Source: Dentipellis sp. KUC8613
Taxonomy: Eukaryota; Basidiomycota; Agaricomycetes; Russulales; Hericiaceae
Assembly (NCBI GenBank): GCA_002286715.1
Contig: NSJX01000053.1
Span: forward strand, 62,001 to 126,000
DNA: 64,000 nt
Direction: 5' to 3'
Within the stretch, counting starts at the first letter, position 1; every line of letters begins with the position of its first letter. Under the pieces are notes generated by a model that did no database searches, was not told the origin of the DNA, and worked only from the letters and a program-made list of their open reading frames with translations. The position numbers were made by a program, and so were the translations under genes. Positions 34,763-45,431 of the stretch are shown here, piece after piece.

Positions 34763-34796
34763 TCGCGCATCGCGCATCGTGCATCGTGCATCGTGA
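34763..34796. repeat. Short tandem repeat, unit GCATCGT/GCATCGC
   Basis: Four to five copies of a 7-bp unit GCATCGY running into GTGACCGG. Confidence 0.75.
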
Positions 34797-34803
34797 CCGG
34801 GGT

Positions 34804-34836
34804 GTACAGGTTACAGGTTACAGGTATCGTTACTTA
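34804..34836. repeat. Short tandem repeat, unit GTTACAG
   Basis: Three to four copies of a 7-bp unit GTTACAG that decay into GTATCGTTACTTAC. It lies 8 bp after the previous array. Confidence 0.7.
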
Positions 34837-35283
34837 CTACTGACGGAAGCGCCAGAGATCCTGCGCGTCCACCCGTCACCGTCGATGGCCGAGCATCGAG
34901 CGCTCGAGCGCTCGCCGGGTGGCAAACTCAACGCCAGCACCAGCACCGACACCGTGCCATCTCCGCGGCCGGTGTCATCCGCATCGCGTTCGAGTTCGAT
35001 GTTCCGATTCGATTGCAGGCCGCCTCGCCCGCGTTGCGTTGGTCAAGCGCGACAGGGCAGCAGATACGTACCCGACGTTGCGTTATTTACATCTGCATCT
35101 ACAGTCCGGTGTTACGGTTTATTTTCCCTTTTTTTCGAGGCAAGGAGGTTTGAATTGGCGGCTGGGTGGGCCGCCGGGTTGCGCGGTACAGCGCGCAGCG
35201 GGCCTCGAGTCATGCGGCCGCGGCGTTCACTCGCTCTCACATACACTCTCGCTCTCACTAGAGACCACCACTCCCGCTTGTCG

Positions 35284-35321
35284 CCGTTCCCGTACCCGTA
35301 CCCGTTCCCGTTCCCGTGCCC
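35284..35321. repeat. Hexanucleotide array, unit CCCGTA/CCCGTT
   Basis: Six units of CCCGTW in a row: first CCCGTA copies, then CCCGTT copies. Confidence 0.8.
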
Positions 35322-37891
35322 TCACGCTGGATCCTAGATTCTGGAATGCTCGCCCCGGCGCTCCTTGAGCTGTGGATCTGGAGCCGTCCACATGGAATCG
35401 ACACTCGGGCCGCGCACTAGACAATTCAGCGGACGAAGCCCACCCACCCACGACGGCGCGGCTCTTCCGCCCGGGAGCCTTTGCAGGGTGCGGGATGCGG
35501 GATGCGGGAGTGGGACTGGACGCCGCGCTGCTTCTCTGGCTTCTCTGGTCTGTTTCGATGGATCTCGAGCGCGTGTACTCAGGCTTACACGCGTACGTAC
35601 ACGTACAGGTGCAACGTTGTGTACTACGGTGTTGATCGCGGCTGCAGTAACGGGTGCGGGTGCGGGTGGTCCTGCTGGAGCAGCGATTTGATCTGGTGCT
35701 GCTATAGGCGTGGCTCGAATAGCTCAGCTGGGTGGACGTCGGTATTTTTGGTACTGGACTCCTTCTGAATGCTGCCAACACAGACAATGGTGCTGTCTCC
35801 AGCTCCCGCGCACCGCTCACGAACTCCGGCGCAGGGCTCTATCGCCTCTCACACCACCACATGCAGATGTGTATGCGCGCCAACACGACATCGCGCCAAA
35901 TCCAAATCTCGACGTACCTGTCGCGGATCTATCTTCCCAATGCCAATCTCACTCGGGCTCAACGGTGCTCCATGCATTACTATTCATGCGTATGCTCGCG
36001 CCCGGCGAGCCCGCGCAGAGTGTAAGCGCCGCGTTCGAACTTCGTGCATGTTGTATATTGCTGCGTGCTGCGGACTTCGCGTGCTCCTATATGCACTCTG
36101 CGCCTCTACGCATGCTCTCGAGACGCTGCACTCGTTTCCTCGACTAGGCTAGGCAAGGCTAGGCTGGGACGGTACAATCTGAAATCCCGCCCATCGACCA
36201 TCCGGCTGTTGCCACTGCTACTGCTACATACTCTCTAGCGCAAGTGGATTCAGACGACACCCAGTTGGCACTTTCGAATTCAATGCACGGCCCGCGATAC
36301 CCGCATGCATGCACGGTACGCGACACATGCGCTCGTTTCTGCTACCCAATATCTAAATGCACTACAATCGTACGCTCGAGCTCGGCTCCGCGCGCGGCCT
36401 GTCTGTCTGTCTGACAGCCGCCGTCCTAGCTCCTAGTACCTGGTTTGGTTTTGGCTCGCTGGATCTGCGTCTCTAGAGCTCTCTCGACGGCGGACGCGGA
36501 AGTATAAGTATGATGGCTATAGTCTATACGCCGCATGTGCAATTTGTATTAAACCCCTCGCGCGCCCAAGGCCACGGACCCAGGACTCAGGACTGCAGGC
36601 AAGGCGAGAGTCGAAGAGCACGCCATCGCCATCGCCGTCCCGACGCGCGCGGAGCCTGACCACAGACCACAGACCACTGAGCGCATCGTATCGTATCGCG
36701 CAGCGGCGAATTCGTGCATATGCGTTATTACAATAATTATTATTATGAAGCGTGATCAATGGGCCAGGTATGTATGTATGTATGGGGTAGCGTACCGTTA
36801 CGGATGTGTCAGTGTCGTTGCGCATTGGCTGATCAGCATCTGGAGATGCGGAATTGGATCGGGCAGATCGGCGATGGGGCTCGTGCGGTACTGTACTGTA
36901 TCATATTGGATTGTATTGCGTTGACCATCCATTTGGTGTTGGGCGGAAGGGAATTCAACGCAGGGCCGCGGGCGCGGTCGCGGTGTGGGGCATCCCGACA
37001 CGGATGCTGGCCGTGGTGGGTCGGCTGGGCGCCTTGGGTCAGAGTGACTAGTGCGTGCGCGATGATCGCGGCGGGGTATAAGTGAGAATATGTAATTATA
37101 CGAGGTGCGCGTGGTCGCCGTGCCAGGACGAATGCGAGGGGTGGTGGATACGTGTACGGGCGAGCGGTCCACCGGGGTGATGCAGCGGTCGGACGGCGCG
37201 AAGGGGAGGAATTGGTAGACACAGCAGGGCTAAGAGCGCGGGGCTCACACCGAGCCCTTGCGCAGCCCGATGGCGATCAGGCAGCGAGACGGTATGTACT
37301 AGCGTCGAGCGCCGGGCACCCTGCGTTTGAATTTGAAGCCTCACACCCTGAGCGTGATAGTGGATATATGATTGAATTGGTATGCAGCTGTACTGAGCTC
37401 TGCCCTGATGTCTGCAGTACTGCAGCTGGCGGTGGCCGAGCGGACTCGGACTCGGAAGACGCGGGCGCTTGGGTGCGCCTGGATCTCCGGCGCCTGTGTG
37501 TGCGGGCCCTGAGAGGCCGCCTGGGTGGCGGCGCGGCCCTGTGGTGCGGCACGTGCACGGGCACCACGAGCGTCAAGGCGTGAGTGTCATAGAGAGCGTC
37601 GGGGCGGGGAAGGGTGGTGGAGGAGGGAGTGGAGGGGCGAAGGGAGGGAGGGGACGGGGACGCAGTGCGCGCTTGAGTGGAGCGCGCGCCGAGCGGGTGG
37701 GGCCGCGTGCGCCGATTAGCCGAGGTGGGCTGCTGGTGGGGGATCTGGGATCCATATCGGGCAGATTCGCTGTTCCCGATTGGTCAGATTCCGCTGGATC
37801 TGGCGCTGGCGACGTGTGAATCGGGCGGTGTCCTGCGGTTGGACGGGAGAGTAGGAGGATGAAGGTGCATTCTGGAGGACGCAGAGGGGAC

Positions 37892-37947
37892 GGGGGAGAG
37901 GAGGAGAGGAGGGGAGGAGAGAGGGAGGGAGGGAAGAAGGAGGGGGA
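37892..37947. repeat. Uninterrupted 56-nt polypurine tract
   Basis: Every base from 37892 to 37947 is A or G, in GGGGAGAGGAGG-like order. It lies about 300 bp upstream of the GATA-factor start and is followed by a pyrimidine-rich leader (about 38061-38143). Such a mirror-like purine tract can form triplex DNA, and its GGG runs could form a quadruplex. Both are inferences. Confidence 0.85.
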
Positions 37948-38060
37948 CGGACGATGGGCTGGATCTCGATAAGAGAGAGGGAGATCAGTTGTTGTGGGAA
38001 TTGGGAGTCCGCTGAGGAGGCGAGATCTTACAAGGGACGCTCGTCACCGGCGCAAAAGAG

Positions 38061-38143
38061 CGTCCCCCTCTCTGCTCTGCCTGTTCTGCCCTCCTCCGTG
38101 TCTTTTCCTCCTGCGTCCTCCTGCCCTCCTCACCCCCTCCTCC
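38061..38143 (+). promoter_or_regulatory. Pyrimidine-rich promoter or leader segment of the GATA gene
   Basis: This roughly 80-nt stretch is strongly C/T-biased (CCCCCTCTCTGCTCTGCC, TCTTTTCCTCC, CCTCACCCCCTCCTCC) and ends about 100 bp before the ATG at 38246. CT-rich blocks directly upstream of start sites are common in filamentous fungi. The exact transcription start is unknown. Confidence 0.45.
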
Positions 38144-38245
38144 ATACCGAGCCCCGTGTCTGTCCGTCCCGCTTGATCCGTCCCATCGGGCCACCCTGCC
38201 TGATCTATCCCCTTTCTCCCCAAGATCGCTTCAAATTCCCGCTCA

Positions 38246-40781
38246 ATGGCCTCTGCCCAGCACCCGTACGCCCCCATGCAGAACGACTTCCGCCTCCCGT
38301 CCCTCAAGGACCTCAACTTTCCATACCGTCCGCCCCCCGCCCAGGAGCCTCCCGCCCCCCCTCCGCCAGCGCCCGCCCCAGCTCCCGACCATCCCGGCCC
38401 GGCCCCGAACCATGCCGCCCGTCACGACTGGGGCCCGCGCGCCAACCCGCCCCCCGCCCCGTCCCACATGCTCCCCTCCCAGCAACATTCTCCTGCCAGC
38501 GGGGCCCACCCCCATCATCACCCGCACCACCAGCGCCACGACCCGCCGCCCTACGCGCATCCGCAGCAGCCCGCCCCCGCGCCTGCCCCCCGCGACGAGG
38601 GCCCGCCGCCGCACCCGAAGCGCGCACGCTCGCCCCCGCCCGCCTCGCCCCGCGCTGGTCCTCCCGCTCACGTAAGTGCCACGCCCCCGTCCTTGCCCCC
38701 TGTCGTGCGCATCAATTACTAGCGCACGCACGCTGATCGACGTCATACTCACGTTGTCGCCGCGCGCCGCAGACTGCGTTTGCGCACCCGCACCACCCGC
38801 ACCCTCAACACCACAACCACAACAACCATACCCACACCGCGCCGTATGCGCAGCCGCCCCCGCCCTCGTACCCCGTGCAGCAGCAGCAACACCAGCATCA
38901 GCACGAGCAGCCGCAGCACCCCCACCAGCACCAACAGCAGCAACAGCAGCAGCAGCAGCATCCCGGCCCCGGTTCATTCGCCCCGCCGCCCCAAGGGTAC
39001 AACAACGCCGGGTACCACCACTACATGCCGCAGCGTGCTCCGCCGCCCCCAGCCGCGCCGTCGGGCGGCGCCTACCAGCAGCAGCAGGGCGCACCCCAGG
39101 GCAACCCGTTCCCGCCCGCCCAGCCCCAGGCGCAGGTGGAGCACCACTGGCAGGCCCAGCCGCCGCCGCCGCCCCCGCAGGCGTACGGCAAGCCCCCGGG
39201 CGACGTGAGGTACGACGCAGAAAAAGCGAACCAGCGGCAGTTCACGATTGAGGAGGTGCGTGCGGCCCTTTGTCTCCCTCCACTACCGGCATCGGCGTCT
39301 TTTCCATCTGCTCGGGAGTGCGTGCGTGTGGCTGACCACGGGCCATGCTGCAGATCACGAAGCACTGCCACGCGCTCTACGCGTTCGCGAGCCGCTACGG
39401 TGCGTCTCGTCTCGTTCCCTGCCTGACCCCGTCGTGCATCGGCTGATCGCCCGCACCCGCACCAGCGCAAATGCAGGCGTCGCTCCCGCACGTGCAGCCG
39501 CCGCCCGCGGAGCTCCTCGAGATGGGCCACCGCGCGAGCCAGGTCGTGCGCCTGCTCGAGGACCTGCGCCGCCTGTCCGTGTCGGACGCAGAGCTGAAGG
39601 AGCCCGGCCCGCCCGCTGCGCCGCCCGCGCTCGCACTCCCGCCGCCCGCACCCGCACCTGCGCCCGTGCCCGCGTCGGTGTCTGTGCCTGCGCCCGCGGC
39701 GGAGGACCACCGCCCGCCGAAGCGCCCGTGGGAGGACGACGCGGCGGAGCACGTCGCGGAGGACACGGCGGAGGCGGACATGGCGCTCATCCGGACGAAG
39801 CGCGCGACGACGTCCGGCCAGAATGGCGGCCCTGGCCAGCCGAAGAGCAAGTATCGCAAGCGGAGCGTGAGTGTCGCGTTGTCTTCTGTTTTCGGTCTTT
39901 TTGCTCCCCCGCCCGTCGTTCTTTTTCGCCCTCCTTCTCCAATATCACTTTTCCATACTGCGCGGCGCACGCTCCGTGATGCGTCGTCGCGCGAGATGCG
40001 TTCACATATTATATCATATTGCGCCCGCATCAGCACGCACTCCGCGTCGGCGTTTTCCTGTTTTCGAGCGACGGTGGCTGACCCCGGTGCCTCTCCTTCT
40101 AGCGCGCGACGCCGCCGGGCAAGTGCCACTCGTGCAACATCCGCGAGACGCCCGAGTGGCGCCGCGGACCGGACGGCGCGCGGACGCTGTGCAATGCGTG
40201 TGGGCTGCGTGAGTGCTCCCCATCACCTTCTCGCATGTTTGGGCTAGGGCTGACGGCGTGAATGGGTGCGGTGGTGGGATGGTGCGGCGGTGGGATGGGC
40301 AGACTATGCGAAGCTGATGCGCAAGCGCGACAAGACGGCGGGGCCGGACGGCAAAGCGGCGCGCATCGACCTCGAGACGCTGCGCGCGTCGACGCGCATG
40401 GCCGAGAACGCCAACGCCAGCGCCAATGCCAACAACCCCAACTCGAACGCCAACGCCTCCGCGTCCAACGCCCACCCGCACCCGCACCCACATCAGCATC
40501 CGCACCCGCACGTCAACGGCGGCGGCGGCGGCGCGAGCGAGACGCCGAGCCCCGCGATCAGCATCAAGGCGCAGCCGCCGCCGTCGCCCTCGCCGTCGTT
40601 CCACGGCATGCACCACCACCACGCGCCGCCCCCGCCCCCGCCGCTGCAGCATCACCACCCGGGCGGGATGATGCCGCCGCCCCCGCAGCCGCAGGAGATG
40701 GGCGGGTGGGGGGCGCGGTATGCGCATGAGTATGCGGGGCCCGCGCCGGGGCAGGGTGGGGTGAGGGGGTCGCCGAGGTAG
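38246..40781 (+). CDS. NsdD/Asd4-type GATA zinc-finger transcription factor
   Basis: This is a DNA-binding regulator with one fungal GATA finger. The finger (about 40106-40330) is split by an intron: [19 protein letters not shown]...[18 protein letters not shown], where the His codon is assembled from C + AC across a gtgagt...gcag junction. Its sequence is closest to the NsdD/Asd4 class, which controls sexual development in ascomycetes; the role here is inferred. Upstream is an NsdD-like helix ([15 protein letters not shown], exon near 39355) and [19 protein letters not shown]. Exon 1 starts [15 protein letters not shown]. The rest is Pro/Gln/His/Ala-rich, with a polyglutamine tract at 38877-38960. 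Six exons. It is the only gene I can support in the 13-kb repeat-rich island. Confidence 0.92.
38875..38960. repeat. CAG/CAA trinucleotide tract in a coding exon
   Basis: Interrupted CAG/CAA/CAC codons encode a Gln/His-rich run in the GATA factor, with a terminal run of about ten Gln. The interruptions (CAT, GAG, CCC) suggest it is fairly stable. Confidence 0.8.
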
Positions 40782-40894
40782 GTGCTCGTGTTGGGCTGCA
40801 GCTGGTGGAGAGGAGGTCAAAAGATGAAAGGTGTAATGGGGTAATTCTTGTTGGGAGGTGGGGTGAAAGTTGTCTGAGATTTGGTGGGTGGGTA

Positions 40895-40982
40895 CGGCTA
40901 CAATTACAGTTACAATTACAATCAGAGTTACGGTTACGGTTATGGTTACGGTTACGGTTATGGTGTTAGTGTTAGTTCTAGT
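40895..40982. repeat. Degenerate hexanucleotide array, unit GGTTAC/GGTTAT
   Basis: About fourteen units of a 6-bp period. They begin as CAATTACAGTTA, become GGTTACGGTTAT in the middle, and end as GTGTTAGTGTTAGTTC. It begins 113 bp after the GATA-factor stop. The unit is not the fungal telomere repeat TTAGGG. Confidence 0.8.
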
Positions 40983-41206
40983 TCTTTCTAGTCCCGGTCA
41001 ACGTTACAGTTTACAGTTTACAGGTCGAGTATACGTATCGAGTACGCGTACGATTCAGAGTACAGATAGTCATAGTCAGAGGTGGTTAATCCGAGCATTG
41101 AGCGTTGAGCATTCGTTCGTTGTGTCCTATGCGCATCGTCCGTGTCGGTAGGTACCGGTGGGCTCGCGAAGATGGTTGGTAAGTAAGGCGTGTCAATGTC
41201 ATAGCC

Positions 41207-41231
41207 CGTTCGTTCGTTCGTTCGTTCGTTC
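41207..41231. repeat. Tetranucleotide repeat (CGTT)n
   Basis: Six perfect CGTT units, a simple microsatellite. Confidence 0.9.
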
Positions 41232-41916
41232 CGGATGCAGATCTCCAGAAACGAAAACAAGATGGATCCGGATGGATGGGATAGGAAACTCGAGCTCCAT
41301 GTACTGTACGACAGTAGCCTATAGTCGATGCAGAAAGTCGCACCGGTACCATAGCTAGGGTGTGTTTCCAGATCGGTCCTGGGCTGTCAGCTTGGTTGCG
41401 TCGAGTCACCCCCGACTAGCTCGTACTCACGGCCGCATACGGGATAAGTACTAAGTACCACTTCAGAATTCGAAACACTTCTCTGAGTACTCCGATACAG
41501 CTAGATGTCCAATCTCCCAATCTCCCAGCCGCAAATCCAAATTCAACACCGACGCCATCAGGATCACCACGCCCCCCCCTCCCCTGCCACGCGCGCGCCA
41601 CGCGACGCGCGACCTCGATCCAACACACGCTCGAGCTCGAGCTCGATCCTGCCATCCTGCTTAGGCTAGCCCGATCGCAAGCGCGGGCGGGGCACCCGAT
41701 TGGCTCACGCCTACGTACTTGGTGGCATTGGTGCGGAAAAAGATAAAATCTCAAAACTCAAAGCGCAAAGTGAAGAAAACTCAAAGCGCAAAGTGAAAAT
41801 TCATGCTTCGGCGTCGGCATCGGCGTCGGGTGAGGGTGGCGTGATATATCGGGTCGGGATCGGGACGTCGCGGGACCGGAATCTGCGTGAATCTGAATCC
41901 GAATCCGAAGCCCAAT

Positions 41917-41948
41917 CGGGTGCGGGTGCGGGTGCGGATGCGGGTGCT
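41917..41948. repeat. Hexanucleotide repeat (GGGTGC)n
   Basis: Five units of GGGTGC with one GGATGC variant. It is preceded by CGAATC hexamers near 41889-41909. Confidence 0.8.
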
Positions 41949-42280
41949 CTGGCTTCGCTTCAAACCCTGCCGCGTGGTTTGCGTGAAAGAGAGTTTGTGC
42001 GGGTGGGCGCTGGGTATTACATAGAGCTGGTGCTGGTCGAAGAAGAGGAAGACGAGGGACAAGCCCAAGGCGAACGAACGAACCAGAATCAATCAACGAT
42101 GTCCATGGCCAAAGATCGAAACTAGACGAAATACCACTTACTAGTCACCGCTTACGTAATTGCACCCGATCGGCCGATATATGGCATCGAATCTTCATGA
42201 TCACTTCGCGCCCTGTCCCGAATCCGAATCCATATCCCGATTTAGCGAGATTAAACGTGGGCCGAGCGCGCGGGCGGGGC

Positions 42281-42308
42281 GGGCGTCGGCGTCGGCGTCG
42301 GGCTCGGG
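42281..42308. repeat. Hexanucleotide repeat (GGCGTC)n
   Basis: Four units of GGCGTC running into GGGCTCGGG. Confidence 0.8.
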
Positions 42309-43876
42309 CAGCGCGCGGGCGGGCGGGTGTCGTCGCGGGTTAGTGCGGGAGGGTGGTGTGGGTGGTTAGGCTGGGATTTTATTTTTTTTTCAGTTGGCGC
42401 TAGTCGGTGAGAGTCGGGGGTGGGTTGGAGAAAAGTTGGGGACGGGAGGGTCGGAGGCTGTTGGGTGAGTTCGAATTTTGGAGCGGGAGGATGGAGGGCG
42501 GGGCGGTCGGGATCTTGGTTGCGCGGTGTCAGCGTGAGCTCGCACGTGATGCAGGTGAATGACAGGAGATTTGGGGCCTTGCGTACTTTTGCGAGCCTCG
42601 AGGGAGGCGTGGTGCAGAAAGGTAGCTATAGGCCATTCGTTCACGATGCTGGAGGGGTCGGCACCAGAATCATAAATTGTCGTGTCCCGAGGCTCTTCAA
42701 CGGTGCGTTTCATTCTGTCGTAATTAGAACCCGCAGCTCGAAGGTGCTTACGCTAGGTTACGCCCGCTTTCTTCTTCCGTTTGACATGGTCACTATATAT
42801 AAGTATGGCGCATCAGCAATGACAGTGGCAAGTTGACCGCGAACACACCATGCACGCTGCAGGCCGTACAACACGCACTACAAATATGATCAGCACCGAT
42901 TCTGTATACAACGACGCCGTCGATCGCACCAACGAATCCTTTCCTGATACATCGACGGCTGGCCATGGCGTCTCTCCTTTCCTTCTCTCGGAAGCATAAG
43001 TATGCATACACGTACGCGTTCTTACTCCCTCTCGGAGGCCGAACTGGCCCACCGCGCCCCGATATGCATTTATGGCTATGGCAACCACGTTCAGGGCACG
43101 CTTATCCGCGACTGCGGCGGATCGGGAGGAGGCTAAACGTTAAACGGAGCGCGTCGGTGCCCAGCCGCTGTCAGAGTCGCTGTCAACAGTCACGGTGAAA
43201 TGGCAATTGCAGCAGCTGCGGTGCGCGGTGGCCACGAGACCTTGGATTTGGTGTTTATTGCGCGTTACGTTGGTTCCGTGTCAATGGCCGAGCCAAGCCT
43301 GTACTTACGGGTCGATGTGACGAGTGTGCAGCGGAAGCTGGAATCTTGGCTTCTGTAATTTGAACTCGGGATCGGATGTACTTTGTACGTGGCGCTGCTG
43401 AGGATTCCGGAGAACAGGCTGGCGATGAGCCGTAGCGCGTAGCCTTTATCACGGTCGTGGTGTCGATACCTGCAGCGTGGCGCCTCGACTTGCGACCTCG
43501 AGCTCGTCGTCCAGCTTTTTGGCCGCCTACGGTTATTACTTTGCAATACTTGCTATGCGTGCGGTATTCTACAATAGATGCGAACGTCCACTTGGAAGGA
43601 CTGGGTCAAGCATCGTCTCAACGTCGTCGGGGTTCAAGTTCATGCGCACCAAATACCAACGTAGACGTCTGCACATGTTGACGACCCTCAATCGATCGCA
43701 TCTGGCATCTGGAGTCTATATGACCATCTGAGCATAAAGGCTAACAAAACATCTGATTTGAATACATGCGTAATATTACACCAATCACTTCCGAGCATTC
43801 GAGCTTCCGAAGCTTCCTCTTCACATTTTGTATCCAACATCCCCCGGCGTGCCGCGGACAGAGAACCAATCCCTGC

Positions 43877-45431
43877 TCAGTCGTTGTACCCGCGCGGCTT
43901 GGCGGACGCCTTCTTCTGCAGCGGCACGTCGACACCCAGCTTCTTCCAGATCTCGAGCTGCCGGTCCTTCGCCACCTTGCCCGTCGCGCGCTCGTAGTCC
44001 GCGACGGAGGTCGGCCGCTCGCCGTGCGGCGTCGCGCGCAGCGCGTGCCGGGTGGCGGGCCAGAAGTCGAACGTCGCGGTGTGCGTGACGACCTGGGGAG
44101 GTGTCAGTCACGGAAAAGGGGTAGCGAGGGAACGGGAGAGGGACGTACCCGGTTGTCCCAGATGGCGATGGAGTTGGGCTCCCACTTGAAGCGCACGTGG
44201 AAGTCGTGGTTCTCGCTGATTTGGTGGAAGAGGAAGGCGAGGATCGCGTCGGATTCGGCCTTGGGGACGCCGACGATGCGGCGGGTGAAGCCTGGGGACC
44301 CATAAACTCAGCACGCGCATCCATGAGGCTGGACGGGGGACGTACCTGGGTTGACGTAGATGCTCTTCCATCCCGTCGCGGGGTGGACGCGCACTATCGG
44401 GTGCTCAGACTCGACGGGCTCACGGCGGACGGGAAGCCCGGCGCCCCGCGCGCCGTCTGCCTGCGCCACGGCGCTGTGGATTGCGGTCAGGCCCTCGAGG
44501 TACGTCTGCAGCCCGGGGCTGAGCGACGAGTACAGCGCGTAGCCCGAGCTCCAGAGGGTGTCCCCTCCGGTCTCGGGGCCCGAGTAGATCTTCAGGGAGG
44601 TCGTGCTGGGCGGCTGGGCTTCGTACGAGACGTCGGAGTGCCACAGCTCCAGCTTCGAGAAGGCGGAGGGATCCGGGCGGCGGGAGGCGTCGTTGTAGAC
44701 CACTGCTCATTGATGTAAGAAATTATGGTTCAGGGTGCAGCCAGAGATTGGCGTACCATGGACTTCTTCGAGTCCGGGCTCTCTGGGGACGGGTGTGGTT
44801 GCGTGCTTGTGCAGGGGACCCCAGTGACGGGCCAAGTCGAGCTGCTCATAAATATTGATCTCCTGGTCGCGGAAGACTGGATAGGTTTGTCAGTGATGTG
44901 CGATACTCGTACCTATAGTAGACACTTACACACTACGCCGCGCTCCGCTGCAAGTAATGCCCTGATGCGCACAAGCAACGTTCAATCTCGTAGCTCTCAC
45001 TGTAAGATTCAAAACGAACTCACAGCTGGTCCTTCTGCGCATCCGTCAGCTGACGCAAGTCAAGCCCATGAATCTCCGTCCCGATTGCAGGGGTCAAAGT
45101 GACGACCTTCGTCGCTGCAGACAGGAGATCGCGCTTCTCAGGGTCAGCGCGCAGGCCGCGGTCGCTGACCTCGATGGGGCCCAGTGGAGGCCAAGAGACG
45201 TTCGGGAAGGTTGGCTACGTACACGGGCAGTCATGTGAGTATGATACCGCGTACTTCGGACGCACTTCGGCTAGCGAGGTGGGGCAAGTGTGCGCGTACC
45301 TTGTATTGCGCCCACTTGTAGTTGTTATCTCCATCATCGGCGATGGCTGGCGAGTAAAATGGGTTGAAGACTTGTTCCTTCTTCGGCTGGGTGGATTGCG
45401 AGGGTGCTTCGGATGTCGCTACGGGTGCCAT
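43877..45431 (-). CDS. TauD/TfdA-family Fe(II)/2-oxoglutarate dioxygenase
   Basis: This family oxidises sulfonates, sulfate esters or similar small acids using Fe(II) and 2-oxoglutarate, usually to free sulfite or sulfate. The start is the ATG at 45429-45431 (MAPVATSEAPSQST). Landmarks in order: TPAIGTEIHGLDLRQLTDAQ, FRDQEINIYEQLDLARHWG, the facial-triad HxD in LELWHSDVSYEAQPPST, SGPETGGDTLWSSGYALY, then IAIWDNRVVTHTATFDF with the distal His, and RHALRATPHGERPTS with the Arg that holds 2-oxoglutarate. It ends KASAKPRGYND at the TGA on 43877-43879. About five short introns; roughly 380 residues, normal for fungal members. All iron and cosubstrate ligands are present. The natural substrate is not determinable here. 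Confidence 0.9.

Larger units (their letters stand above)
30790..38245. other. 7.5-kb gene-poor, GC-rich, repeat-studded region upstream of the GATA factor
   Basis: I found no gene here that I can support. Many open frames exist on both strands (the longest about 330 codons on the minus strand near 32193-33191), but they are rich in Arg, Ala, Pro and His, overlap open frames on the other strand, and show no domain, so they look like by-products of high GC. The region holds many short tandem tracts of 6-7 bp units (for example 31545-31568, 34081-34107, 34190-34232, 34352-34413, 34763-34796, 34804-34836, 35284-35321), a G-rich zone at 37600-37660, and a pure purine run at 37892-37947. It probably contains the long promoter and leader of the GATA gene and perhaps noncoding transcripts. 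Confidence 0.5.
40782..43876. other. 3.1-kb gene-poor, repeat-rich region downstream of the GATA factor
   Basis: I see no supported gene. The region carries GGTTAC-type hexamers (40895-40982), a CGTT array (41207-41231), GGGTGC hexamers (41917-41948) and GTCGGC hexamers (42281-42308). An open stretch at 41700-42125 is low complexity (Ser/Glu/Ala/Gly) and coincides with these repeats, so I do not call it coding. Confidence 0.5.

Noticed and set aside
35700..35780. A-box-like sequence (tagctcagctgggtgga) suggesting a tRNA
   Set aside because: No B box (GGTTCGANTCC-like) follows at the right distance and no acceptor stem forms.
37205..37290. tRNA-Leu-like A box (ggtagacacagcagg)
   Set aside because: No matching B box or acceptor stem; the match is short and in GC-rich sequence.
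38243..39094. Minus-strand open frame of 283 codons opposite the GATA factor
   Set aside because: It is Gly/Arg/Ala-rich antisense of a Pro/His/Gln-rich exon and crosses an intron of the real gene.
40895..40982. Interstitial telomere repeat
   Set aside because: The unit is GGTTAC or GGTTAT, not TTAGGG/CCCTAA, and the array is degenerate.
41700..42125. Open frame of 141 codons downstream of the GATA gene
   Set aside because: Composition follows the hexamer repeats in the same place (Ser-Ala, Glu-Ser, Gly-Ala runs); no conserved sequence.
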